Assembly (NCBI GenBank): GCA_937864265.1
Contig: CALMIR010000067.1
Span: 1-64,000 of the forward strand
DNA from: an uncultured Saprospirales bacterium
GTDB lineage: Bacteria; Bacteroidota; Bacteroidia; Chitinophagales; Saprospiraceae
Length of the DNA stretch: 64,000 nt
Direction of reading: 5' to 3'
Made by a program: the position numbers and the translations under genes
In this document: positions 1-7,259 of the stretch, piece after piece
Position numbering within the stretch: the stretch's first letter is position 1
Layout: every line of letters begins with the position of its first letter
The notes under the pieces: model-generated
The model's input: the letters and a program-made list of their open reading frames with translations, nothing else
Databases searched by the model: none
What the model was told of the DNA's origin: nothing

Positions 1-119
1 GTGGCGCGCAACGTGTGAGCGTGCGTTTAACTTTTTGATCTTAATAAACTCTAATTAACTTAATAAAAACAGTATTACTAATTTTTGTATCAAGTAACTT
101 CCTTTCTTGCAATGGACAA

Positions 120-1139
120 GTGAAATCAGAACACAAACAGGCTGAAACAAAAACACTCGAAATCGGCAAGACAGTTTCTGAACTTGATAATCAAATTTGG
201 AAAATATTTCAAGACTCAAAAGGAAAATATTGGTTTGGGAGTAATGGAAGAGGTGTCTATTATTTAGAGGGAAACAATTTAAAACTTTTTACAACAATAG
301 ACGGATTAGTGGACAATTCCATACGTGGTATTCAAGAAGATATTAACGGAAATATATACGTTGAAACACCCGAAGGAATAAGCAAATTTGACGGAAAGCA
401 ATTCGCTACTTTAAAGGTAATTAAATCGTCTAATAATCAATGGAAACTGAATCCTACCGACTTGTGGTTTGGGTACAATGCAAACGATGTATATCGTTAT
501 GATGGAGATGCTCTTTTTGAATTAAATTTACCACGTAAAGACTTAAAAAAAGCCTTTGGAATAGAACCCGAAGGAGTTCCATTTAAAGGACTCAACAATA
601 CCCCTTATGCCGTTTTCGGAGTTAACAAAGACAAAGGTGGTAATATTTGGTTTGGAACGGCTACCGCGGGTGCATTTCGATACGATGGCAATTCATTTTT
701 ATGGTTTGGAGAAAAGGAACTTTCAACGCTTCCAGATGGACGAGTTCCTGGTGTTCGTTCAATGATTCAAGATAAGAACGGTTATTTTTGGTTAAGTAAT
801 TTTTATAGTAAATACAAAATTGACCCAGCCCTTCCCAATGGCTATGAAAGGCTAAAAGCAGTTGATTTACCTATGGAGATTACCAAAGATAAAATACTTT
901 ATTTCAACGGTGGAATAGCAGATGAGGATGGTAATTTATGGATGACTACTTATGGTGGTGGACTCTGGAAATATGACGGAACAAGGCTCACAAACCTTGA
1001 AGTAAAAAAGGGCACAGAAAATGTCTTGCTAGTATCTGTGTATCAAGACAATAAGGGAACAATTTGGCTTGGGACTGACAATGACGGAGTTTACAAACAA
1101 AATGGAGAAAAGTTTGAAAAATTTAAACTAGAAAAATAA
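120..1139 (+). CDS. Beta-propeller (two-component-regulator-propeller type) lipoprotein
   Basis: The protein consists of repeated blades of the type 'I.QD..G..WFG....G.Y.Y', as in the sensor propellers (Reg_prop) of Bacteroidota hybrid two-component systems. No kinase or DNA-binding domain follows, so it is a stand-alone propeller. The canonical start is GTG at 120. The same frame is open upstream to 48 and encodes a lipoprotein signal peptide ending in FVSSNFLSC. The mature protein therefore probably begins at that Cys, and the true start lies near 54-63, where only ATT or ATA codons are in frame. It is followed at once by an attC-like hairpin, which suggests a mobile cassette. The substrate is unknown. 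The propeller assignment is confident; any role in sensing is inferred. Confidence 0.75.
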   Translation: MKSEHKQAETKTLEIGKTVSELDNQIWKIFQDSKGKYWFGSNGRGVYYLEGNNLKLFTTIDGLVDNSIRGIQEDINGNIYVETPEGISKFDGKQFATLKVIKSSNNQWKLNPTDLWFGYNANDVYRYDGDALFELNLPRKDLKKAFGIEPEGVPFKGLNNTPYAVFGVNKDKGGNIWFGTATAGAFRYDGNSFLWFGEKELSTLPDGRVPGVRSMIQDKNGYFWLSNFYSKYKIDPALPNGYERLKAVDLPMEITKDKILYFNGGIADEDGNLWMTTYGGGLWKYDGTRLTNLEVKKGTENVLLVSVYQDNKGTIWLGTDNDGVYKQNGEKFEKFKLEK

Positions 1140-1146
1140 AAGCAGC

Positions 1147-1235
1147 CGCTAACAAAGCGTTGACGCAAACCACCGCTAAAAGCCCACGCGCAAAAGCCCA
1201 ACAAGCGGCGGTATTCGTCAACGCGCCCGTTGTGC
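1147..1235 (+). other. attC-like folded recombination site (copy 1)
   Basis: An imperfect palindrome just downstream of the propeller gene. The outer box CGCTAAC (1147-1153) is followed by the spacer AAA and the arm GCGTTGACG (1157-1165). The perfect complementary arm CGTCAACGC (1216-1224) is followed by the spacer GCC and CGTTGTGC (1228-1235). An inner pair, CCACCGCT with AGCGGCGG, has one mismatch. The order R''-spacer-L''-loop-L'-spacer-R' is that of integron attC sites. The outer boxes fit RYYYAAC/GTTRRRY only loosely, and no integrase gene is visible. Confidence 0.5.
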
Positions 1236-1306
1236 GCAACGAAAGAAAAAAAATCAAAACAAACCAAAACCAGATAATCGATTTCATAACCAAAAACACA
1301 TTCATC

Positions 1307-3676
1307 ATGAAAGTACTATCCAAAGTTTTCTGCACAGTATTATTGGTCAGCCAAGTGCTGTTAGCCTACTCCCAGTTGATTCCAATTCCGTTGGAACAAA
1401 AAATCGCACAGTCCGAGCTGATTGTAGAAGGAAGGGTAACAGGCCAACTTTCCTACATCGCCCCGGATGGCGAAATCTACACGGAGAATGAGATTGAAAT
1501 ATTGAGCGTAGTCAAAGGCGGCACACAAGAGCAGACAGCCACGGTCGTCACTATGGGTGGCAAAATAAATGGGAATGAAGTGACCTGGACTCATTTGGCC
1601 AAACTTGACCTCAATCAATACGGTGTTTTCTTTTTGGTCAAGACCAGAAGACCAACAAGAGAAATCGGCCAACAAGCCTACGAAATCTACTCAAGTTCAC
1701 AGGGATTTTATCAGGTTTTCCGGGATGACAATAGTTACAGGGTTGCCTGCCCATTTGACTGGTATGATGACCCAAATGAATTTTATCAGAAATTGGGAAT
1801 AGAAGATTCGGCCATACATGGGACATTCACAAAATACATAAACCGGGACAAAAACTGCATCATCTATAAAATTGTCCCCAGAATCCCGACCGGCCTCCAA
1901 TCATCTTCCAAAGTAGTGGCAGATGTCTTTGTAAAAGCAGAGGAAGGCTCTCATGCATTGTACAAGGCTAACTTGGTAGTGGGATACAGCGAGGAAATTT
2001 TTGGGCAGAATATAGTTTCATCCGGCAATTTATCTTATACAGGTGGCGAACTTGTCACATCAAGTTACTCCCTATCGTTTATAGATTATTCGAGCAATCA
2101 ATTAGAGGTCAAATTAGATGCAAACACAGCCAACATTGCCTTGCTGGAAGAAATTGGAACAGAGTACAAGAAAATTGCTACCATTGAGGTCAACATATTG
2201 GGCTGGTCCAGTGAGCCGCCCTTGGACTGGGACCCGAACGATGCAACAATCACCAACCAATACATAGACCCTCAGACCAATTTGATAAAAGAGTTCGAAT
2301 GTACAGATGTAATTTTCGAGGAACAGGGAGGAGGGATTGACGTCACAGGGCTTGAGCCTACCAGAGCAGCAGCAGGGGTTGGTATGATGTCGGCAAATCC
2401 AATGCCCATACCTGGTGTGGTAAAAATCACGGGCACCGGATTTTCAGACCCTGCACCCGGAGAGAAAATACCGGAGGGGTACCGGGTGAAGTTCAATACC
2501 GTCGACGGGGGTTGGATTGCGCCACTGGAAGGAGACTATATTTCCTGGTCCAATACAGAGATTTTGGTCAAAGTGCCTTCCATTGGGTACGATAACAACA
2601 GCGACGATATCATCTCGGATATCAATACGGACGTTGCGTGTACCGGGAAAATCAGGGTCTGCCGAGATGGTTTTTTTGCCTGCGGCACGAATGATGATAC
2701 ACCTGTGGATTTATACATCCCTTTTTGCGCACGGAACAATTACCAAACGAGGGCCGACAACTACAAAGAGAGTGTCAGGAATATCCTGCTGGATTTTGTT
2801 GGAGGCGGCTACCGGATTTATTTCACGCAGGAGTTCAAGGATTACCCGGGTGCGGTTGCTGCCTTCAAACGGGCATTGACCACATGGCGATGTGCCACCC
2901 GTGTCAATTTCAGCGTTGACGAGGTAAACCCATATCCGGGTGGTAATGTAAACGGGAACTGCTTGATTGAGTTCTGGCCGTTACCCATTGGGGTTACCTC
3001 AATCACGAGGGGTGGAACATCACTGGCCCCAGTTAAATGTGGAGATGAACCCAATATAGATTTCTACTTTGCGCCAAATTTTTTGATTAGGTTCAATGAG
3101 GACATTGATTGGCACACCGGGACAAATATGCCAACGCTTGACTGGGACGGGATGCCGAGCGGAACGGTCCAGGGCGACCTGGAATCAACTGCCCTTCACG
3201 AACTCGGCCATGCCCATCTACTGAACCACACATGCAACTCACCGAACGTGATGGTTTCTCCCGGCCCAAATGATTACAGAAGGACATTGACAATGGACGA
3301 CGAGGACGGAGGCAACCATATCTCACTGTTGAGCAGCGGCACGGACGATGCCGAATGTCCTAAAACAGGGATGGAATTGATTGGATTGGAAGAATGCGAC
3401 ATTACCCCGGTGGTTGAAATAAATGGCAGCACCGTTGCTTTGATGGTTTTTCCCAATCCGACCCTTGATAACGTCACATTGAAATTCAGTGCAGACCACG
3501 GAATCTTTGGCAAAATCCTCGTCCATGATTTTCAGGGTAAATTAGTTTCTGTCCAGAACATTGAACTGAACACTGGCAGTATCCAATTAACAGGCTTGCC
3601 ATCGGGGATATATAATTTGACGCTGATACTGGAGTCAGGGGAACAATCATCCATCGGAAAAATCGTAAAGAAATGA
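1307..3676 (+). CDS. Secreted metzincin-like metalloprotease with TIG domain and T9SS type A sorting domain
   Basis: Start chosen at ATG 1307 because it begins a clean signal peptide (MKVLSKVFCTVLLVSQVLLA, then YSQ). The longer open frame from 1160 runs through the attC-like hairpin. About residues 22-190 form an unassigned beta-rich N-terminal region. An IPT/TIG-like domain lies near 368-450. The zinc site HELGHAHLLNH is near residue 631, followed by a Met-turn-like NVMVSPG. This is the HExxHxxGxxH pattern of metzincins/matrixins with Leu in place of the usual Gly. The last 75 residues (VFPNPTLDNVTLKF to the terminal KIVKK) are a T9SS type A sorting domain. It is expected to be exported by T9SS and act outside the cell. 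The stop overlaps the next gene as ATGA. Confidence 0.8.
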   Translation: MKVLSKVFCTVLLVSQVLLAYSQLIPIPLEQKIAQSELIVEGRVTGQLSYIAPDGEIYTENEIEILSVVKGGTQEQTATVVTMGGKINGNEVTWTHLAKLDLNQYGVFFLVKTRRPTREIGQQAYEIYSSSQGFYQVFRDDNSYRVACPFDWYDDPNEFYQKLGIEDSAIHGTFTKYINRDKNCIIYKIVPRIPTGLQSSSKVVADVFVKAEEGSHALYKANLVVGYSEEIFGQNIVSSGNLSYTGGELVTSSYSLSFIDYSSNQLEVKLDANTANIALLEEIGTEYKKIATIEVNILGWSSEPPLDWDPNDATITNQYIDPQTNLIKEFECTDVIFEEQGGGIDVTGLEPTRAAAGVGMMSANPMPIPGVVKITGTGFSDPAPGEKIPEGYRVKFNTVDGGWIAPLEGDYISWSNTEILVKVPSIGYDNNSDDIISDINTDVACTGKIRVCRDGFFACGTNDDTPVDLYIPFCARNNYQTRADNYKESVRNILLDFVGGGYRIYFTQEFKDYPGAVAAFKRALTTWRCATRVNFSVDEVNPYPGGNVNGNCLIEFWPLPIGVTSITRGGTSLAPVKCGDEPNIDFYFAPNFLIRFNEDIDWHTGTNMPTLDWDGMPSGTVQGDLESTALHELGHAHLLNHTCNSPNVMVSPGPNDYRRTLTMDDEDGGNHISLLSSGTDDAECPKTGMELIGLEECDITPVVEINGSTVALMVFPNPTLDNVTLKFSADHGIFGKILVHDFQGKLVSVQNIELNTGSIQLTGLPSGIYNLTLILESGEQSSIGKIVKK

Positions 3677-4119
3677 GATGCCCTAACTCCTTCCGAATCT
3701 TGGTGTTCCTTGCCGTGGCATTAGTCTTTGGGTGTAACGCCATTCCAAAAGGATACAAAGCAGTTAACGGTAAAGCAGGAACAGAAATACAAGTTACATG
3801 CAATGATGTTTATAGAAAAGTCAATAAACATTGGGCAGTACATGAGGATATTCATTGCTACTATTACAACAAGAAGTTGATAAAGGAAATCATGGAATCA
3901 GAGGAATGTTTTGTTGGGCGGGACACATCTGAAATTGTTGCTCTTTTTGGCAAACCGAATGCTAAGGAGAAAAACTTACTTCAGTACAATTTAGCTGTTG
4001 ATTGCCAAAAGGGTTATGACTTCATGGCCGACTATTATTTAAGGTTTTATATTGACTTCAACAACAATCCAAATATTATTTCTTCGATACAATTTGGAAA
4101 AGTTGAAGTACAATATTGA
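3673..4119 (+). CDS. Small putative lipoprotein
   Basis: A 148-residue protein with a lipoprotein signal peptide ending VFGC (Cys about residue 21). The start ATG overlaps the protease stop as ATGA, so the two are translationally coupled and possibly functionally linked, for instance as an inhibitor or accessory factor; this is inference. The C-terminal part, FVGRDTSEIVALFGKPN and onward, resembles the helix-turn-strand entry of BamE/SmpA-like folds, in which a conserved 'G.P' follows a short helix. Similarity is too weak for assignment. An attC-like hairpin follows about 50 bp downstream. Confidence 0.65.
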   Translation: MRCPNSFRILVFLAVALVFGCNAIPKGYKAVNGKAGTEIQVTCNDVYRKVNKHWAVHEDIHCYYYNKKLIKEIMESEECFVGRDTSEIVALFGKPNAKEKNLLQYNLAVDCQKGYDFMADYYLRFYIDFNNNPNIISSIQFGKVEVQY

Positions 4120-4166
4120 TGACCTGCCAATCACCTGTCCATAGAGAATTGCAGTAAAATCGAAGC

Positions 4167-4231
4167 GCACAACAACGCATACACGGCAAGCGGGGCTATG
4201 CGCCCCGCCTGCGTGTATGCAGACGTTGAAC
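4167..4231 (+). other. attC-like folded recombination site (copy 2)
   Basis: A palindrome with the same geometry and orientation as the one at 1147-1235. GCACAAC (4167-4173) is followed by the spacer AAC, the arm GCATACACG (4177-4185) and an inner arm GCGGGGC (4190-4196). A short loop leads to GCCCCGC (4202-4208), the arm CGTGTATGC (4212-4220), the spacer AGA and CGTTGAAC (4224-4231). Both stems are perfect. GTTGAAC fits the integron R' consensus GTTRRRY exactly, and the R'' box has one deviation. The remainder of the gene-free stretch 4120-4519 holds the direct repeat listed next and nothing else I recognise. Confidence 0.5.
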
Positions 4232-4376
4232 ATATGAAGTACTCCCCAACACTTACACGTCAATAAACATCAAATATAACCTTACCTAGAGCGCAAAAAA
4301 GGCTTGTTCTGCATTAAAAAAGAGCACTTACAGGATTAAAGGCCGCCTTCAACCATATTTTTTTAATCTGTCCTAC

Positions 4377-4441
4377 TTTCTACTTGTTTTTTATTCCTTT
4401 GGGTTTACCTTAGTGCGGAGATGCAGTCGGTGGCACCGCCC
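4377..4441 (+). repeat. Direct repeat, left copy, flanking the DUF433 module
   Basis: A 65-bp segment starting TTTCTACTTG and ending GGTGGCACCGCCC. It recurs at 4940-5005 with five substitutions and one 1-nt indel. The highly conserved core is CTTAGTGCGGAGATGC. The two copies bracket the antitoxin gene and toxin remnant in the same orientation. Confidence 0.8.
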
Positions 4442-4519
4442 GAGTGAATCGCCTCATGCATTAGTTGATGGGTTTAATAATATTTAGTAAATTTGTAGAA
4501 ACTTTAAAATCTTGAATCT

Positions 4520-4747
4520 ATGAACTATATAGAGAGAATAACTATAAATCCAGAGGTATGTCACGGAAAACCATGTATTCGCAATATGCGGTGGCCAGTA
4601 GAAGTTGTGCTTGATATGCTTTCATCTGGCATGTCGATTCTTGAGATACTAGATGACCATCAAGAATTAGAAAAGGAAGATATTATAGCATGTCTTAATT
4701 ATGCAAAATTGCTTATGACAGGTAACATAATAACAATTGCAGCATAA
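4520..4747 (+). CDS. DUF433 family antitoxin
   Basis: A 75-residue protein with the DUF433 signature: an N-terminal I.I.PEVCHGKPCIRN strand-turn, then a helix-turn-helix-like segment W.VE.VLDMLSSGMSILEIL and D...LE.EDI.ACLNYA. Full length for the family. DUF433 proteins are usually encoded just upstream of a DUF5615/PIN-like toxin and act as its antitoxin. Here the stop TAA overlaps the ATG of such a toxin by one nucleotide (4747), but the toxin frame is broken. The gene and its decayed partner sit between 65-bp direct repeats, which points to horizontal acquisition. Confidence 0.85.
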   Translation: MNYIERITINPEVCHGKPCIRNMRWPVEVVLDMLSSGMSILEILDDHQELEKEDIIACLNYAKLLMTGNIITIAA

Positions 4748-4906
4748 TGAAAATACTTTGTGATGTGCACATCTCACTTAAAATTACTAAATTCTTTGCA
4801 AACAAATGCAAGAGAGAAATTCGATGCAAATACTCAGTGTTATTTTGAAATTAATAATGACTATTTTCTGATAATTAGCGAGAATGAAAATATACAGCTA
4901 ACCTAG
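4747..4906 (+). pseudogene. Frameshifted, shortened remnant of a DUF5615/PIN-like toxin
   Basis: From ATG 4747 the frame reads MKILCDVHISLKITKF, a typical DUF5615 N-terminus (MKIL.D.HIS). It then runs into TGA after 33 codons. The +1 frame continues as LQTNAREKFDANT and ends as NNDYFLIISENENIQLT before a TAG at 4904-4906. That tail resembles the 'NNYFLITSDEDF' strand carrying the acidic residues of this family. Removing one T from the TTCTTTGCA stretch (4792-4800) would join the two frames. Even repaired, the product is only about 52 residues against roughly 110, so the middle has also been lost. Inactive toxin is inferred. Confidence 0.65.
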
Positions 4907-4939
4907 TGCAGAGCGTTCATTGCATTTTAGCTGGCCACC

Positions 4940-5005
4940 TTTCTACTTGTTTTTTCATTCCTCTGAGTTTATCTTAGTGCGGAGATGCGGTTGGTGGCAC
5001 CGCCC
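4940..5005 (+). repeat. Direct repeat, right copy, flanking the DUF433 module
   Basis: Second copy of the repeat at 4377-4441, about 91% identical by eye. It lies in the gap between the toxin remnant and the convergent OmpA gene. The internal GGTGGCACC is a short palindrome. Confidence 0.8.
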
Positions 5006-5046
5006 AAATCCGTTCAACCAACCTCCTTACGGGGCGCTAACCCCCT

Positions 5047-7011
5047 TCACTCCCATACCGTAAACTTCAGCTCCACCTTCCGATTTTCGTCCTTTGGTCG
5101 GTCATTGATGATGGATCCTTTGCCTTCCAGGTAAATCTGATCGACGATATAACCTTTGTTCATCAAGTGGATGGCAATCTCTTTGGCGCGAGCCTCTGAC
5201 AGCTTGAGGTTGTAACTGTTGGCGCCTATGTCGTCCGCGTAGCCGATGATTTCGATGCGGCTGACCCGCCTGGTTTTAAAGGGTTTTAAAAAAGCATCCA
5301 AGGCATCCAATTCATTGATGTCCACGGTGGTTTTATCAAAACCAAAGTACATGATGTGTTGGTAGGCGACCTCTTTTTCCTTTTTGGGGCGGGTTACATC
5401 TGTACTGTCCTTAGGTGCTTCGGGAGGCGGGAGATCATCGAAAGTAGAGCGCAGTAGGATTTCAATGGTATAAAACTGCTTATTTTCCCAGCGCGGGATG
5501 GTGAAAGCGTTGTTGTAGGCGTGAAAGTAGGGCTTATTTACCCGAATGTCCAGGGTGTCGCCAGCAGGCACGCAGAGGAAGAAACGCCCGTCAGATGCGG
5601 TATTGATGGCGTTGCGCCCTTCAATGGCAACGAGGGCAGCCACCGGTGCTTCCAATACGCTGTCCTTCACGATCCCTTCTACAAAAGTGATGGGTTGGCT
5701 GTGCAGGTCATCGCCCAATTGGAATTTGTAAATATCCATTTGGCCGTAGCCATCGGGTCGGTCAGAAGCAAAATAGCCCGTGCGCCCGTCGGCGGAGAGG
5801 AAAAAGCCCAACTCGCGGTAAGGGGTATTGATCGGAGGCCCCAGCCCAACTGGCGTAGTCCATTCCCCATTGGCATCTTTCCAGGAAACGAAAATGTCCT
5901 GCTCGCCCATCCCGGGATGCCCGTAAGAAGAAAAATACAAGGTTTGCCCATCATCGGTGATGAAGGGCGCTTCTTCGTAGTCGTCGGTATTGATTTTGGA
6001 TCCAAGATTCACCGGTTGCCCCCAACTGCCATCTGCATTGCGTGTACAGAACCAGATGTCCGATTTGCCAAATCCACCAGGCCGCTGACTGGCAAAATAC
6101 AAAGTGCTGCCATCGCAACTCACGGAAGCTTCTGATTCCCAATATTCAGAATTGGCATAGCCGCTCATGGCCGTTGGCGCTGCTATTTTGCCATTGGCAT
6201 CCACATTAGCTTCCCAAATATCGCATACACCGAGTACGTCCTCGCGGTTGCAGGCCGTAAAAAATAGTTTTCGCCCGTCTCGAACGATGGTACACATGCC
6301 TTCGTTTTCCGAAGAATTGATGGCGCGAACGGGCACAACGCCATTCCATTCTCCAGCGCTGCGTTTGCCCAAATATAGATCCTCTTCCCCCTTGGGGGTT
6401 TTGCGGGTGAAGTAGAGCGTTTGTTGGTCGTTGGTCAGGAAAGGGAAATAGTCGTCGTTGACCGAGTTGATGGCCGAACCCAGATTGACCACTTCATTGA
6501 CATTGATAAATGTGCTGGAATCGAGGGAAATTTCGCAGGCCCGGATATTAGCGTCTAGTTTCGAGCGCTTTTTGTCCTCCATTTCTATTTCTCGCGCCGA
6601 ATTCATGCTAAAAGTATCGGCTTCGATGCTCAGAAAGTCTTTGTATTGCTGAAAATAGCCTAGGGCTTCCTCTGGCTTCCCTGCTTTAAACAGCGCTTCT
6701 CCGGTTTGGAAATAGAGTACCCGAGAAAACATCGAGTCGGAAGCCAACACGCTCTGATACAGTTCTGCCGCTTTTGGGTAATCTTTCATCAATTCATAGC
6801 AAATACCCATGCCGCGCTTCGCGGCACTCATATCGGGCTGCATTTTCAGCGTTTTTTCAAACAAGCGCAGCGCTTGAGGCACTTTCCCGTCCAGTAAAGC
6901 TTGCTCGGCTTGTTGATAGGTTTCTACCACGATGGGATTGAATGGTTCCTGGGCGATAAGTGCATGATGCGCCATAAAGGAACAAAAGAGGAGTAGTAAA
7001 AAACGTTGCAT
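5047..7011 (-). CDS. PorE-like TPR/PD40/carboxypeptidase-regulatory/OmpA protein
   Basis: About 654 residues from ATG 7011, chosen because MQRFLLLLFCSFMAHHALIA is a signal peptide; the longer frame adds a charged stretch in front of it. Domains in order: TPR repeats (about 25-130), PD40/WD40-like beta-propeller blades (about 180-430, motifs of the type 'LYF.S.RPGG.G..DIW'), a carboxypeptidase-regulatory-like domain (about 440-530) and a C-terminal OmpA domain (about 547-654, with EIIGYADDIGANSYNLKLSEARA). This is the domain order described for PorE, the T9SS component thought to anchor the apparatus to peptidoglycan. Many paralogues share it, so the exact role is open. It is a periplasmic or outer-membrane-associated protein. 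Confidence 0.8.
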   Translation of the reverse strand: MQRFLLLLFCSFMAHHALIAQEPFNPIVVETYQQAEQALLDGKVPQALRLFEKTLKMQPDMSAAKRGMGICYELMKDYPKAAELYQSVLASDSMFSRVLYFQTGEALFKAGKPEEALGYFQQYKDFLSIEADTFSMNSAREIEMEDKKRSKLDANIRACEISLDSSTFINVNEVVNLGSAINSVNDDYFPFLTNDQQTLYFTRKTPKGEEDLYLGKRSAGEWNGVVPVRAINSSENEGMCTIVRDGRKLFFTACNREDVLGVCDIWEANVDANGKIAAPTAMSGYANSEYWESEASVSCDGSTLYFASQRPGGFGKSDIWFCTRNADGSWGQPVNLGSKINTDDYEEAPFITDDGQTLYFSSYGHPGMGEQDIFVSWKDANGEWTTPVGLGPPINTPYRELGFFLSADGRTGYFASDRPDGYGQMDIYKFQLGDDLHSQPITFVEGIVKDSVLEAPVAALVAIEGRNAINTASDGRFFLCVPAGDTLDIRVNKPYFHAYNNAFTIPRWENKQFYTIEILLRSTFDDLPPPEAPKDSTDVTRPKKEKEVAYQHIMYFGFDKTTVDINELDALDAFLKPFKTRRVSRIEIIGYADDIGANSYNLKLSEARAKEIAIHLMNKGYIVDQIYLEGKGSIINDRPKDENRKVELKFTVWE

Positions 7012-7133
7012 TTTAGCGGGCTTTTGGGTATGATCCGGCTCAAAGCTAAAGGTTTTTTTTGACAAATAGGGGCGTATTGTGTCAGCGGTTTTTTATTTGT
7101 ATAAACGGTAGGAAGGAATGAGGAGGCGGGGAT

Positions 7134-7161
7134 AGTTTCTAGTTTCTAGTCTCTAGTTTCA
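7134..7161 (+). repeat. Short 7-bp tandem repeat
   Basis: Four imperfect copies of AGTTTCT in the gap between two minus-strand genes (AGTTTCT, AGTTTCT, AGTCTCT, AGTTTCA). No function can be assigned. Confidence 0.6.
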
Positions 7162-7166
7162 AGTTG

Positions 7167-7211
7167 ACCTGGCTGAGCCCGCGAAAAACGCGGGAGAAGA
7201 CGGGCAAGATA
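7167..7211 (-). repeat. Dispersed 45-bp hairpin repeat, copy 1
   Basis: Matches the complement of 14505-14549 at 40 of 45 positions. Read on the minus strand it starts TATCTTGCCCGTCTTC and contains the hairpin CCCGCG-loop-CGCGGG. It lies in the intergenic gap between the anti-sigma gene and the PorE-like gene. Confidence 0.7.
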
Positions 7212-7259
7212 AGCAAAAGCGAAGCTGGGTTTCTAGCAGGGCAGGCGAACTCCTACCCA

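Noticed and set aside
1160..1306. The upstream extension of the protease frame as coding
   Set aside because: It runs through the attC-like hairpin; the signal peptide begins at 1307.
5521..6135. A 204-codon plus-strand frame inside the PorE-like gene
   Set aside because: The minus-strand propeller domain explains the region fully.
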